A stretch of DNA of 64,000 bases, taken from Opitutus sp. ER46. GTDB lineage: Bacteria > Verrucomicrobiota > Verrucomicrobiia > Opitutales > Opitutaceae. The stretch is from NCBI RefSeq assembly GCF_003054705.1, contig NZ_QAYX01000023.1:1-64000 (forward strand). The letters are read 5' to 3'. This document shows positions 42,024 through 49,559 of this stretch, one piece after another. How positions within the stretch are numbered: position 1 is the first letter of the stretch; every line of letters begins with the position of its first letter. The notes under the pieces are model-generated. The model ran no database searches, was not told the DNA's origin, and was given only the letters and a program-made list of their open reading frames with translations. The translations under genes and the position numbers were made by a program.

Positions 42024-43709
42024 CTAGAACATTCGCCCGGCAAGCAGCAGGAGGTGTTCGAGCACTGGCCCCAGGACCAAGGCGGGGAAGTAGATGAGCG
42101 CGACCTCGATCAGGATGGTGCCGGTCAGCAGGACGGCGAACGTGGCGCCGTCGGTCGGAAAGGTGCCGCTGGTGGGTGGCACGCTTCGCTTTCCGGCGAG
42201 GTGGCCGGCGAGGGCGAGGATGGGAAGGATAACGCCGAAACGGCCGAGCAGCATCGCCAGGGATCCGCCCCAGGTGAAGAGCGTGCCGGTGGCGGTCAGG
42301 CTCCCGAAGGCGGAACCGTTGTTGTTGGCCATCGAACCCCAGGCGTAGAGGATCTCCGTCAGGGCGTGAGGGCCCGCCGCTCCCGCCGCCGCGCGGCCCG
42401 CCTCGGTGGCGAACGAGACGGCGCAACCGAGCAGAACGACCCCGCAGGGGAGAAGAGTGGCGAGTACCGCCATCCGCACTTCGAAGGCCTCGATCTTCTT
42501 GCCCAGGTATTCCGGCGTTCGGCCGACCATCAGTCCGGCGAGAAAGACGCCCAGGATCGCGATCATCACCATGCCGTAGAGCCCCGAGCCGACGCCGCCG
42601 AAGATGATCTCGCCGAGCAGCATGTTGGCGAGCGCGAGCCCGCCCGCAAGGGGCGAGAGCGAGGCGTGCATGGCGTTGACGGAGCCGTTGGACGCGGCCG
42701 TGGTGGCGTTCGCCCACAGGATCGACGGCGTGACGCCGAAGCGCAGTTCCTTGCCTTCCAGCGCACACCTCGCGGCGCCCGGCGCGTTGTACTCACTCCA
42801 GAGCGACAGGCCAACGGCGCCGACGAAGAAGAGGAGCATCACGGCAAAGAGCACGGCCGCATGGCGGCGCGCGCCGGTGAGCACGCCATACGCATGGACG
42901 CACGCGGCGGGCAGGAGCAGCAGCGCGAGCATCTCGATGAAATTGCTCAGGGGCGTGGGGTTTTCGAAGGGATGCGCCGAGTTGAGGCCAAAGAACCCGC
43001 CGCCGTTGGTCCCCAGTTGCTTGATCGCGATCTGTGATGCCGCCGGACCGAGTGGGATGACCTGTTCCGTTCCGGCCAGTGTGGTGGCGATGGGGTAGGG
43101 GGCGAAGGACTGCACCACGCCCTGGGAAACGAGGACGACTGCCAGCATGAACGAGAGCGGCAGTAGAAGGTAAAGCGTCGAGCGGACGAGATCGGCCCAG
43201 AAGTTGCCGATGCCGCCGACCGGCCGGCGGCTGAAGCTGCGGGCAAGCGCCGCCATCACCGCGAGCCCCGTCGCCGCACTGAGAAAGTTCTGCACCCCGA
43301 GCCCGGCCATTTGTGTGAGGTATCCAAGCGACGCCTCGCCGGAGTAGGCCTGCCAGTTCGTGTTCGTGAGGAATGACACCGCGGTGTTCACCGCGACACC
43401 GAACGGCACGGCTCCGAAATGCTGCGGATTGAGCGGCAGATGGCCCTGCAGGAGCTGCAGCACGAGCACGATCACGCCGCCCAGTAGGTTGAAGCTCAGG
43501 AGGGCGAGTGCGTACCGCGGCCAGGTCATCTCGGCCCCCGCGTCTACACCGGCGGTGCGATAGAGGACCCGTTCGACCGGAGTGAGCCACCGGAGCCATG
43601 CCGGAGGGTCGCCCCGCAAGACCGCAGCGGTCCACCGGCCCAGCACCGGGGTGGCAACGAGGAGGATGGCGACAAAGGCGGCGAGGTACGTGCAGTCGGA
43701 CGCGCTCAT
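42024..43709 (-). CDS. kdpA: Potassium-transporting ATPase subunit KdpA
   Basis: The 561-residue potassium-channel-like subunit of the Kdp pump, in the inner membrane with about 10 TM helices. Selectivity-filter-type segments are present, including [20 protein letters not shown] and the late [13 protein letters not shown]. The start [18 protein letters not shown] at ATG 43709 gives a good first helix. It is the first gene of kdpA-kdpB-small gene-kdpC-kdpD-kdpE, all on the minus strand with short gaps or 4-bp overlaps. No kdpF gene precedes it. Confidence 0.97.
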   Translation of the reverse strand: MSASDCTYLAAFVAILLVATPVLGRWTAAVLRGDPPAWLRWLTPVERVLYRTAGVDAGAEMTWPRYALALLSFNLLGGVIVLVLQLLQGHLPLNPQHFGAVPFGVAVNTAVSFLTNTNWQAYSGEASLGYLTQMAGLGVQNFLSAATGLAVMAALARSFSRRPVGGIGNFWADLVRSTLYLLLPLSFMLAVVLVSQGVVQSFAPYPIATTLAGTEQVIPLGPAASQIAIKQLGTNGGGFFGLNSAHPFENPTPLSNFIEMLALLLLPAACVHAYGVLTGARRHAAVLFAVMLLFFVGAVGLSLWSEYNAPGAARCALEGKELRFGVTPSILWANATTAASNGSVNAMHASLSPLAGGLALANMLLGEIIFGGVGSGLYGMVMIAILGVFLAGLMVGRTPEYLGKKIEAFEVRMAVLATLLPCGVVLLGCAVSFATEAGRAAAGAAGPHALTEILYAWGSMANNNGSAFGSLTATGTLFTWGGSLAMLLGRFGVILPILALAGHLAGKRSVPPTSGTFPTDGATFAVLLTGTILIEVALIYFPALVLGPVLEHLLLLAGRMF

Positions 43710-43739
43710 GCGGGTCCATCGTATCGCGAGTCCCGTCGA

Positions 43740-43756
43740 CGCCCTAATTAAGGGCG
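43740..43756. promoter_or_regulatory. Inverted repeat upstream of kdpA
   Basis: CGCCCT and AGGGCG arms around AATTA, 30-46 bp upstream of the kdpA ATG in an otherwise short AT-richer gap. It may be a KdpE-related control site or the terminator of the upstream RidA gene. The sequence alone does not decide. Confidence 0.35.
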
Positions 43757-43825
43757 ACCCCGAAGCCGTTAAGATTTCATCAAGCGGCTTCTGACGACCA
43801 CCTGGAGTTCACGGGCCGCTCTGGC

Positions 43826-44233
43826 TCACGCCGGCAACCGGACCACCATCTCGACCTCCAACTGGAGCTCGGGGGAGGCGAGGGCGGTAACGCCGACGCC
43901 GGTGAGGCTCGGCAGGGCGCCGTCAAAGAGCGTGTGCAGGTGCGGCCACAGTTGCTCCACGCGCTCGGGCGTCAGGTTCACGAGATAGACGCGGACCATC
44001 GCGAGGTCCTTGGGCGTGGCTCCGATCGCCGCGAGCGCGGCGCGGGCGTTTACGACGACGATCTCGGCCTGGCCCGGCAGCGTGTCAGGCACGGCACCGC
44101 CATCACGGCGCCACGCGACCTGGCCGGAGATGAACGCAAGCCGTCCCGGCTCCACGATCGAGATCTGCGAATAGCCCGCCGCGCTGGCGTCGGGGAGGGT
44201 GGGTGGATTCAGGCGCGTGAGGGCGGGTGGCAT
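43826..44233 (-). CDS. RidA family protein
   Basis: A 135-residue YjgF/YER057c/UK114-fold protein. Characterised RidA enzymes form trimers that deaminate reactive enamine/imine intermediates from PLP enzymes. Visible family features are the YSQISIVEPGRLAFISGQVAW segment (in two parts), NARAALAAIGATPKDLAMVRVYLVN, and the end SPELQLEVEMVV. The catalytic-type Arg of true RidA is expected near VRVYLV. ATG 44233 is chosen; the frame extends 29 codons further with no domain sequence. It lies between kdpA and the two-component genes on the same strand. No functional link to either is evident. Confidence 0.88.
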   Translation of the reverse strand: MPPALTRLNPPTLPDASAAGYSQISIVEPGRLAFISGQVAWRRDGGAVPDTLPGQAEIVVVNARAALAAIGATPKDLAMVRVYLVNLTPERVEQLWPHLHTLFDGALPSLTGVGVTALASPELQLEVEMVVRLPA

Positions 44234-44344
44234 GGCGGAACGGAAGAGAGGGCGGGAGCTTTCGCCCAGAAACGCCGCAAACACAAACGGGCGGGCCAGT
44301 TGGCGCGCGGAAGCCGTCATCGCGCGGCGCAGAGAACGCGTGCG

Positions 44345-45412
44345 TCAGCGCTTTGCCGGAGCGGAGTCGGCGGACGCGGGCGGGGCGGCCACACCTTCCC
44401 ATTTCAGTTCCGAGGTGAACGTCTCGCCGTCCGGGCGCGTCTCGATCCCGCAGCCCAGCACGTGGACCAGCGCGCGCACGATGCGCAGGCCCAGGCCGTG
44501 GCGGCCGGTGGCGGGTGCGGCGCGGTTGATCGCGTTTTCAATGCGGCAGGAGGCGCCGGTCGAGGAGCGCGCAAGCCTGATGCTGATTGGCCCGCTGCCG
44601 TGCTTCACGGCGTTCGTCAGGAGATTGTGGAGCACCTGTTTCAGGTAGCGTCGGTCGGCCACCACGGCGAAGTCGTCGACGACCTCGAGCGTCACCGAGC
44701 GGCCCCCCTCCGCGGCCCAGAGCTGGTACACCTCGAGCATTTCCTCGAGCAGCGGCCGCACCTGCACCTCTTCGGTCTTGAGCACCAGCCGCCCCTGCTC
44801 GGCGGTGGCGAGCAGCAGGCACTGGTCGACGTAGTCCGCGAGTCGCGCGAGTTCCTCCTGCAACGCCTCGGCCGTCTCCGGGCGGATCTCGCTGCTGGCG
44901 TCCTCGACCTTCAGCCGGAGCAGCGTCAGGGGGGTGCGCAGCTCATGGGCGACGTTGGCGGAGTACTCGGTGAGCTGGGCGAACGATGCCTCGAGCCGCG
45001 CGAGCAGGCTGTTGATGTTGGTCTCGATGCCGATGAACTCCCGGTCGGCGCCCGCGAGCTTCACCCGCCGCTTGAGATTGTGCGCCTGGATGTCGGCGAG
45101 CTGGCGGTTCAACTGCGTGATCGGTGCCAGCGAGCGGCGCGCGAGGAGATAGCCAATGCCGAGCGCCGCGAGCGCGACCGGGGCCGCGTAGATCAGCGCC
45201 AGGCGCCAGAGCTCGCCGGCGATGTCCTCCACCTCCGACTCGGAGTAGCTCCCGTGCAGCGTCCAGTCGGGGTGGTCGGGATGCGTCCGTTCCCAACGTT
45301 CGTAGCGCAGTTCGTGGCGCAGGTGCGCGTAGGTGACGAAGGTGAAGACCGCCACCACGACGACGATCGAGAGCGCGAACCAGGCTGCGATCCGCCAGCG
45401 CAGCGACTTCAT
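44345..45412 (-). CDS. Sensor histidine kinase (CusS/QseC-like)
   Basis: A 355-residue membrane kinase. TM1 is at about 9-29 and TM2 at about 71-92, with a short periplasmic loop of about 40 residues that is rich in His, Asp and Glu (HPDHPDW, SESEVED) and could bind metal. A HAMP region follows (about 92-145), then the dimerisation helix with phospho-acceptor H156 in SANVAHELRTPLTLL. The ATPase domain has the N-box HNLLTNAVKHG and a G-box GRHGLGLRIV. ATG 45412 overlaps the regulator's stop by four bases (ATGA), so the pair is coupled. The metal ATPase gene just upstream suggests metal sensing. Confidence 0.93.
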   Translation of the reverse strand: MKSLRWRIAAWFALSIVVVVAVFTFVTYAHLRHELRYERWERTHPDHPDWTLHGSYSESEVEDIAGELWRLALIYAAPVALAALGIGYLLARRSLAPITQLNRQLADIQAHNLKRRVKLAGADREFIGIETNINSLLARLEASFAQLTEYSANVAHELRTPLTLLRLKVEDASSEIRPETAEALQEELARLADYVDQCLLLATAEQGRLVLKTEEVQVRPLLEEMLEVYQLWAAEGGRSVTLEVVDDFAVVADRRYLKQVLHNLLTNAVKHGSGPISIRLARSSTGASCRIENAINRAAPATGRHGLGLRIVRALVHVLGCGIETRPDGETFTSELKWEGVAAPPASADSAPAKR

Positions 45413-46086
45413 GACGCGGGATCCTTCAAGGCGTACCCCACGCCGCGCACGGTCTGGATCAACGGCGTCAGGCCGGGCCGGTCCACTTTGGCGCGCAGGT
45501 AGTTCACGTACACGTTGACCACGTTCGTGCCGGAATCGAAGTGCTGGTCCCACACGTGCTCCACGATCGCAGTTTTGCTGACCGGGCGCGGAGAGGCCAT
45601 CATGAGCAGCTCGAGGAGCGCAAATTCCCGGTTGGTGAGCGCGATCGTCTGCCCGCCGCGCTGGGCCGTCCGGGCCAGCAGGTCCAGCTCCAGGTCGGCG
45701 ACGCGCAGCCGATCAACCGGCTCGGTGCGCTGGCGGCGCAGGAGCGCGCGGAGGCGGGCGAGCAGTTCGACCATCGAGAAGGGCTTCGCGAGGTAGTCGT
45801 CCGCCCCGGCATCGAGCCCGCGGACACGGTCCTGCAGCTCGTGGCGCGCGGTAAGGAAGATGGCCGGCGTGAGGATGCCCTGGCGCCGGATCTGGCGGAT
45901 CGTGGTGAGGCCGTCCTGCACCGGCATCATCACGTCGAGGACCATCGCGTCGTACTGATGGTTTTCGGCCAGCCACACCGCCTCGGCGCCGTCGTGCGCG
46001 ACGTCGACGGCGTAGCCGGCCTCCGCGATTCCGCGGCGGATATGCTCGGCTACTTTTGCGTCATCCTCGGCAACCAAAACACGCAT
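45409..46086 (-). CDS. OmpR-family response regulator
   Basis: A 225-residue regulator: receiver domain (1-120) with VAEDDAK, phospho-acceptor D51 in MVLDVMMPVQDG and the K of DDYLAKPFS, then a winged-helix domain ending QTVRGVGYALKD. ATG 46086 is preferred over the frame start four codons earlier because MRVLVAEDD is the usual N terminus. It lies 48 bp after the metal ATPase gene and overlaps the kinase gene. It resembles CusR/CopR-type regulators of metal efflux, so the ATPase operon is its likely target. Confidence 0.95.
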   Translation of the reverse strand: MRVLVAEDDAKVAEHIRRGIAEAGYAVDVAHDGAEAVWLAENHQYDAMVLDVMMPVQDGLTTIRQIRRQGILTPAIFLTARHELQDRVRGLDAGADDYLAKPFSMVELLARLRALLRRQRTEPVDRLRVADLELDLLARTAQRGGQTIALTNREFALLELLMMASPRPVSKTAIVEHVWDQHFDSGTNVVNVYVNYLRAKVDRPGLTPLIQTVRGVGYALKDPAS

Positions 46087-46134
46087 CGCGGGGAGCAAAG
46101 GCGAACGGCGCCGCCATGGCCAGTCTCCACCGGG

Positions 46135-48561
46135 TCAGGCGTGGGCGGCCACGTCGCGGACCAGGAGCAGGCGCAGACCGTTGAGGCACACCAGGACGGT
46201 GCTGCCCTCGTGGGCGACGACGCCGAGCGGCATGGGCACATGCGCCGCGAGGGTCGCGGTGACCATCACGAGGATGACGCCGAACGCGAAGGTCAGATTC
46301 TGGATGACGACGCGCCGGGCGCGGCGGCTGACATCGAGCGCGAGCGCGATGTTGTGCAGGTTGTCGCTCATCAGCACGACGTCGGCGGTTTCCATCGCCA
46401 CGTCGGTGCCGGCCGCGCCCATCGCGATGCCGATCTGGGCGGCCGCGAGCGCCGGGGCATCATTGATGCCGTCGCCCACCATGGCGACGGGGCCGATGTT
46501 CTGGAGCTCCCGGACTACGCGCACCTTCTCCTCGGGCAGGAGCTGGGCGTGGACCTCGTCCACGCCGGCCTCGCGGGCGATCGCGTGGGCGACGCGCTTG
46601 TGATCGCCCGTCAGCATCACGACGCGTTTCACGCCGAGCTGCTTGAGGCGCTTGATCACCGCGGGGGCGTCGGGCCGCAGCACGTCGGCGACAGCGAGCA
46701 CGCCGAGCACCTGGGCGGAACCGCCCTGGGCGTCGAGCTCCCCGACGACCACGCAGGTCTTCCCCTGGTCCTGCAGTTCGCCGGCGTGGGCGAGCGCCGC
46801 CTCGAGTCCCTGGCTCTGGCGCTCCTCGAAGAATCCCGGGCTGCCGATGGCGATGCGGCGGCCGCGTACCACGGCCGACGCGCCCTTGCCCGAGACCGAC
46901 TGGAAGCCGGAGGCGTCGAGCGCGGGGATGCGGCGTTCCTCGGCCGCGGCGACGATGGCGCGCGCGAGCGGGTGTTCGGACTTCGCCTCGACGGCCGCGG
47001 CCAGCTGCAGGAGGTCGATCGCTTCGGGATTCGTGCAGGAGGAAAACTCGCAGCGCGTGTTGCCGGTGACGATGTGCGTCACGCGCGGTTTGCCCCGGGT
47101 GAGCGTGCCCGTCTTGTCGAAGGCGACGACTGAGATGCCGGCCATCCGCTCGAGGTGGGCGCCGCCCTTGAACAAGACGCCGCGGCGCGCGGCGCCGCCA
47201 ATCGCGGAGAGGATCGAGGCCGGGGTGCTGATGATGAGCGCGCACGGGGAGGCGACCACCATGACGGTCATCGCCCGGTAGAACGTGGCGTGGAACGCGT
47301 GTCCGAGGAAGAAGTACGGGACCACGATCAGCGCGAACGTGAAGGCCAGGACGCCGATGGCGTAGTACTGCTCGGCGCGATCGAGGAACCGCTGGGTCTG
47401 GGCCTTCTCGCTCTGGGCCTCCTCGACCATCTTGATGAGCTTCGCGATGGTGGAGTCCTTCGCGAGCTTGGTGACCTTGATCTCGAGCCCGCCCGTCTGG
47501 TTGATCGTGCCCGCGAAGACCGGCATCCCGGCCGATTTCGAGACCGGCAGCGATTCGCCGGTGAGCATCGATTCGTCGATCGTGCTCGTGCCTTCGACCA
47601 CGGTGCTGTCCAGCGCGATGCTCTCGCCGGGCCGGACGATGAGGATGTCGCCGACCACGAGCTCCTCCACGGGCAGCAGCTTCGTCTCGTTGCCGCGCCG
47701 GCAGAGCGACTGCGTGGGGCGGAGTTTCATCAGCGAGTTGATGGCGCGGCGCGTGCGATCGATGGCGTAGGCCTGGAGGACGTTGGAGAGCGAGAAGAGG
47801 AAGAGGAGCATCGCGCCCTCGAACGGCGCGCCCACGAAGGCGGCGCCGAGCGCGGCGAGGACCATCAGCAGGTCGACGTCGATCGTACGCTCCTTCAGCG
47901 ACTGCCAGCCCGCCTGCACGCCGAAGAAGCCGCCGGCGAGGTACGCGAGCACGTACGTGGTCCAGCTGGCGGCCGTGAGCCCGGCGCGTCCCAGGACCCA
48001 GCCGGTGATCATCAGGACGAACGTGGCGACGGTGCAGGTGATCTCCAGGCGGTCGCCCTGGAGCCAACTGCGCCAGCCGGACGCCGGCGCGGCGTCGGTC
48101 GGCGGCTCGTACTTGGACACCGGCGCGCCGGTGGCGCGGACGCGGTCCTCCAGTTCGCTCTCCGAAAGGACGGCTTCGTTGTAGTTGATCGTCATCACGC
48201 CGCCGATGAAGGTCGCGGCTGCCCGGCGCACGCCCTCGATCTTCTCGGCCTTGCGTTCGAGCCGGATGGCGCAGCCCTCGCAGGCGCGGCCTTCCAGGCG
48301 CAGGGTGCACTTGACGAACTGGTCGTCGGCCATCGGCGCGACGCGTTCGATCAGGCGGCCGACCTCGGCCTCGCTCGCCGCGTGCGGCAGGTAATCGACC
48401 TGGATGCGGCGCGGTTCGGCCTGGATCGTCAGGCCGACGACGCCGGGCTGCGTCTTGAGCGTTTCGTGCAGTGTGTCGTCACACTCGCGGGGCGGTTGGC
48501 CGGAGGGCTTCATGGATTGGATCAAAAGGGGCGACGTGCGACTGCGGGGCGGCTCAGTCAT
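46135..48561 (-). CDS. P1B-4-type heavy-metal-exporting ATPase
   Basis: An 808-residue metal-transporting P-type ATPase (start at 48561; 48513 is an alternative). Two N-terminal HMA-like folds are visible. The second has C94-E-G-C97; the first lacks a C-x-x-C. The TGES loop is at about 334-337, the phosphorylated D482 in FDKTGTLTRG, and the hinge MVGDGINDAPALAAAQIG. The ion-site motif in the sixth helix is S-P-C (438-440, VVASPCALIISTP), and the C-terminal helix has HEGSTVLVCLN. These two are the signature of subgroup P1B-4, whose members export Co, Zn or Fe(II), and not of Cu(I) pumps (C-P-C). The gene overlaps the cytochrome gene by 8 bp. Confidence 0.93.
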   Translation of the reverse strand: MTEPPRSRTSPLLIQSMKPSGQPPRECDDTLHETLKTQPGVVGLTIQAEPRRIQVDYLPHAASEAEVGRLIERVAPMADDQFVKCTLRLEGRACEGCAIRLERKAEKIEGVRRAAATFIGGVMTINYNEAVLSESELEDRVRATGAPVSKYEPPTDAAPASGWRSWLQGDRLEITCTVATFVLMITGWVLGRAGLTAASWTTYVLAYLAGGFFGVQAGWQSLKERTIDVDLLMVLAALGAAFVGAPFEGAMLLFLFSLSNVLQAYAIDRTRRAINSLMKLRPTQSLCRRGNETKLLPVEELVVGDILIVRPGESIALDSTVVEGTSTIDESMLTGESLPVSKSAGMPVFAGTINQTGGLEIKVTKLAKDSTIAKLIKMVEEAQSEKAQTQRFLDRAEQYYAIGVLAFTFALIVVPYFFLGHAFHATFYRAMTVMVVASPCALIISTPASILSAIGGAARRGVLFKGGAHLERMAGISVVAFDKTGTLTRGKPRVTHIVTGNTRCEFSSCTNPEAIDLLQLAAAVEAKSEHPLARAIVAAAEERRIPALDASGFQSVSGKGASAVVRGRRIAIGSPGFFEERQSQGLEAALAHAGELQDQGKTCVVVGELDAQGGSAQVLGVLAVADVLRPDAPAVIKRLKQLGVKRVVMLTGDHKRVAHAIAREAGVDEVHAQLLPEEKVRVVRELQNIGPVAMVGDGINDAPALAAAQIGIAMGAAGTDVAMETADVVLMSDNLHNIALALDVSRRARRVVIQNLTFAFGVILVMVTATLAAHVPMPLGVVAHEGSTVLVCLNGLRLLLVRDVAAHA

Positions 48562-49300
48562 CGTCGTGGTCGTGCCGGCGCCGCGATTCACGTTCGCGTC
48601 CCGAGTGGTTTTCCGCGCCCTCGTTCTCGCCGAGCCGCAGCGTGGCGCCCATGAGCGGGACGCGCACGGTGCCCGCGTTCGCGTCGTAGCCGCGGAACAA
48701 CGCGCCGGTCCAGGTGCCGATGGCGATCAACACGACCGCGCCCCAGACACGATGCGACGAGGCCAGCGCGGGCGAGGCCGGGCCGGATTTGCGGCCGGTG
48801 ATCATGGCAAGCGCGATGGGATCGCGGCGCGTGACCCAATGGACCGCGAGCCCCAGGAGGTGCGCGCCGATCACGCCGAGCAGCAGGTACGCGGCAACCT
48901 CGTGCACCTCCTCGAACGCCTCACCGCCCCAGAGGCCGGAGGCGACGACGACGGGCACGAGGACAAACATGGCGACCGCCGCGAGCGCCGATCCGGGATT
49001 GTTGCCTGCGAAATCCCGGCGTTCGGCGGCGCGGGTGATGATGGCGCGGAAATACTCGATCACGACGCGCGGCTGGAGCGGGAAAGAGGCGAAGCGGGCG
49101 GACTTGGAGCCGACGAGCCCCAGGACGATGCGGACGCCGAGGACAAAGACGGCGGCCAGGCCGAGAAGCATGTGCAGGCGGAAGAGGGGACTGTCGTCGT
49201 CGACGCCGAGCGCGACCGCGAAGCTGCCGGTCAGCGACAACGCGAAGGCCCAGTGGCAGACCCGTGTGGGCAGGTCCCAGAGGAGCGGTTTTGAGTTCAT
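48554..49300 (-). CDS. Cytochrome b561-type membrane protein
   Basis: A 248-residue diheme membrane cytochrome of the Ni/Fe-hydrogenase cytochrome b/b561 fold. It has four to five helices. Candidate heme ligands are H16 (LPTRVCHWAFALSL), a His in the second helix (FRLHMLLGL), and two later ones (EEVHEVAAYLL and GAHLLGLAVHWV). It could pass electrons between quinone and a periplasmic partner. The C-terminal tail is charged and ends RRRHDHDDD, a possible metal-binding stretch. The end overlaps the metal ATPase gene by 8 bp, so both are one transcription unit. The partner protein is unknown. Confidence 0.9.
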   Translation of the reverse strand: MNSKPLLWDLPTRVCHWAFALSLTGSFAVALGVDDDSPLFRLHMLLGLAAVFVLGVRIVLGLVGSKSARFASFPLQPRVVIEYFRAIITRAAERRDFAGNNPGSALAAVAMFVLVPVVVASGLWGGEAFEEVHEVAAYLLLGVIGAHLLGLAVHWVTRRDPIALAMITGRKSGPASPALASSHRVWGAVVLIAIGTWTGALFRGYDANAGTVRVPLMGATLRLGENEGAENHSGRERESRRRHDHDDD

Positions 49301-49394
49301 GGGTTCGGTGGGAGGCCGAAACCCTAGCCCACCGAACCTTAGGAAATGCGTGCTCCTGGATTAGAAACTTCTAATCCATGCCCCGCCCCGATTC

Positions 49395-49525
49395 CGGGCA
49401 GAAGCCCAGGACGCCGAGGGGACGAGGGCTGCAATTATTACTGCCCCATCCGCAACGAGTAGCGGGATAATGTCCAGATACTCCCGAATAATGTCCAGAT
49501 ACTCGGGAATAATGTCCGGATACTC
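49395..49525 (+). repeat. Intergenic repeat, copy 2 (forward orientation)
   Basis: The element begins CGGGCAGAAGCCC, continues AGGACGCCGAG, has the GCAATTATTACTGCCCC core, and ends in three 21-bp units (ATAATGTCCAGATACTCCCGA type). It is nearly identical to copy 3 at 61144-61272 and inverted relative to copy 1 at 30810-30906. The tandem units face right. It fills most of the gap between the GH3 gene end and the cytochrome gene start. Confidence 0.88.
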
Positions 49526-49559
49526 GTGAGGCGTGGATTCGCCGTGCTCCCGCGGCTCG

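Noticed and set aside
43710-43825. A kdpF gene upstream of kdpA
   Set aside because: All start codons in this gap are followed within a few codons by stops; no hydrophobic peptide of about 29 residues can be read.
49465-49525. Tandem 21-bp repeats as a CRISPR array
   Set aside because: The units are directly adjacent with no unique spacers, only two or three per site, and no cas gene is present.
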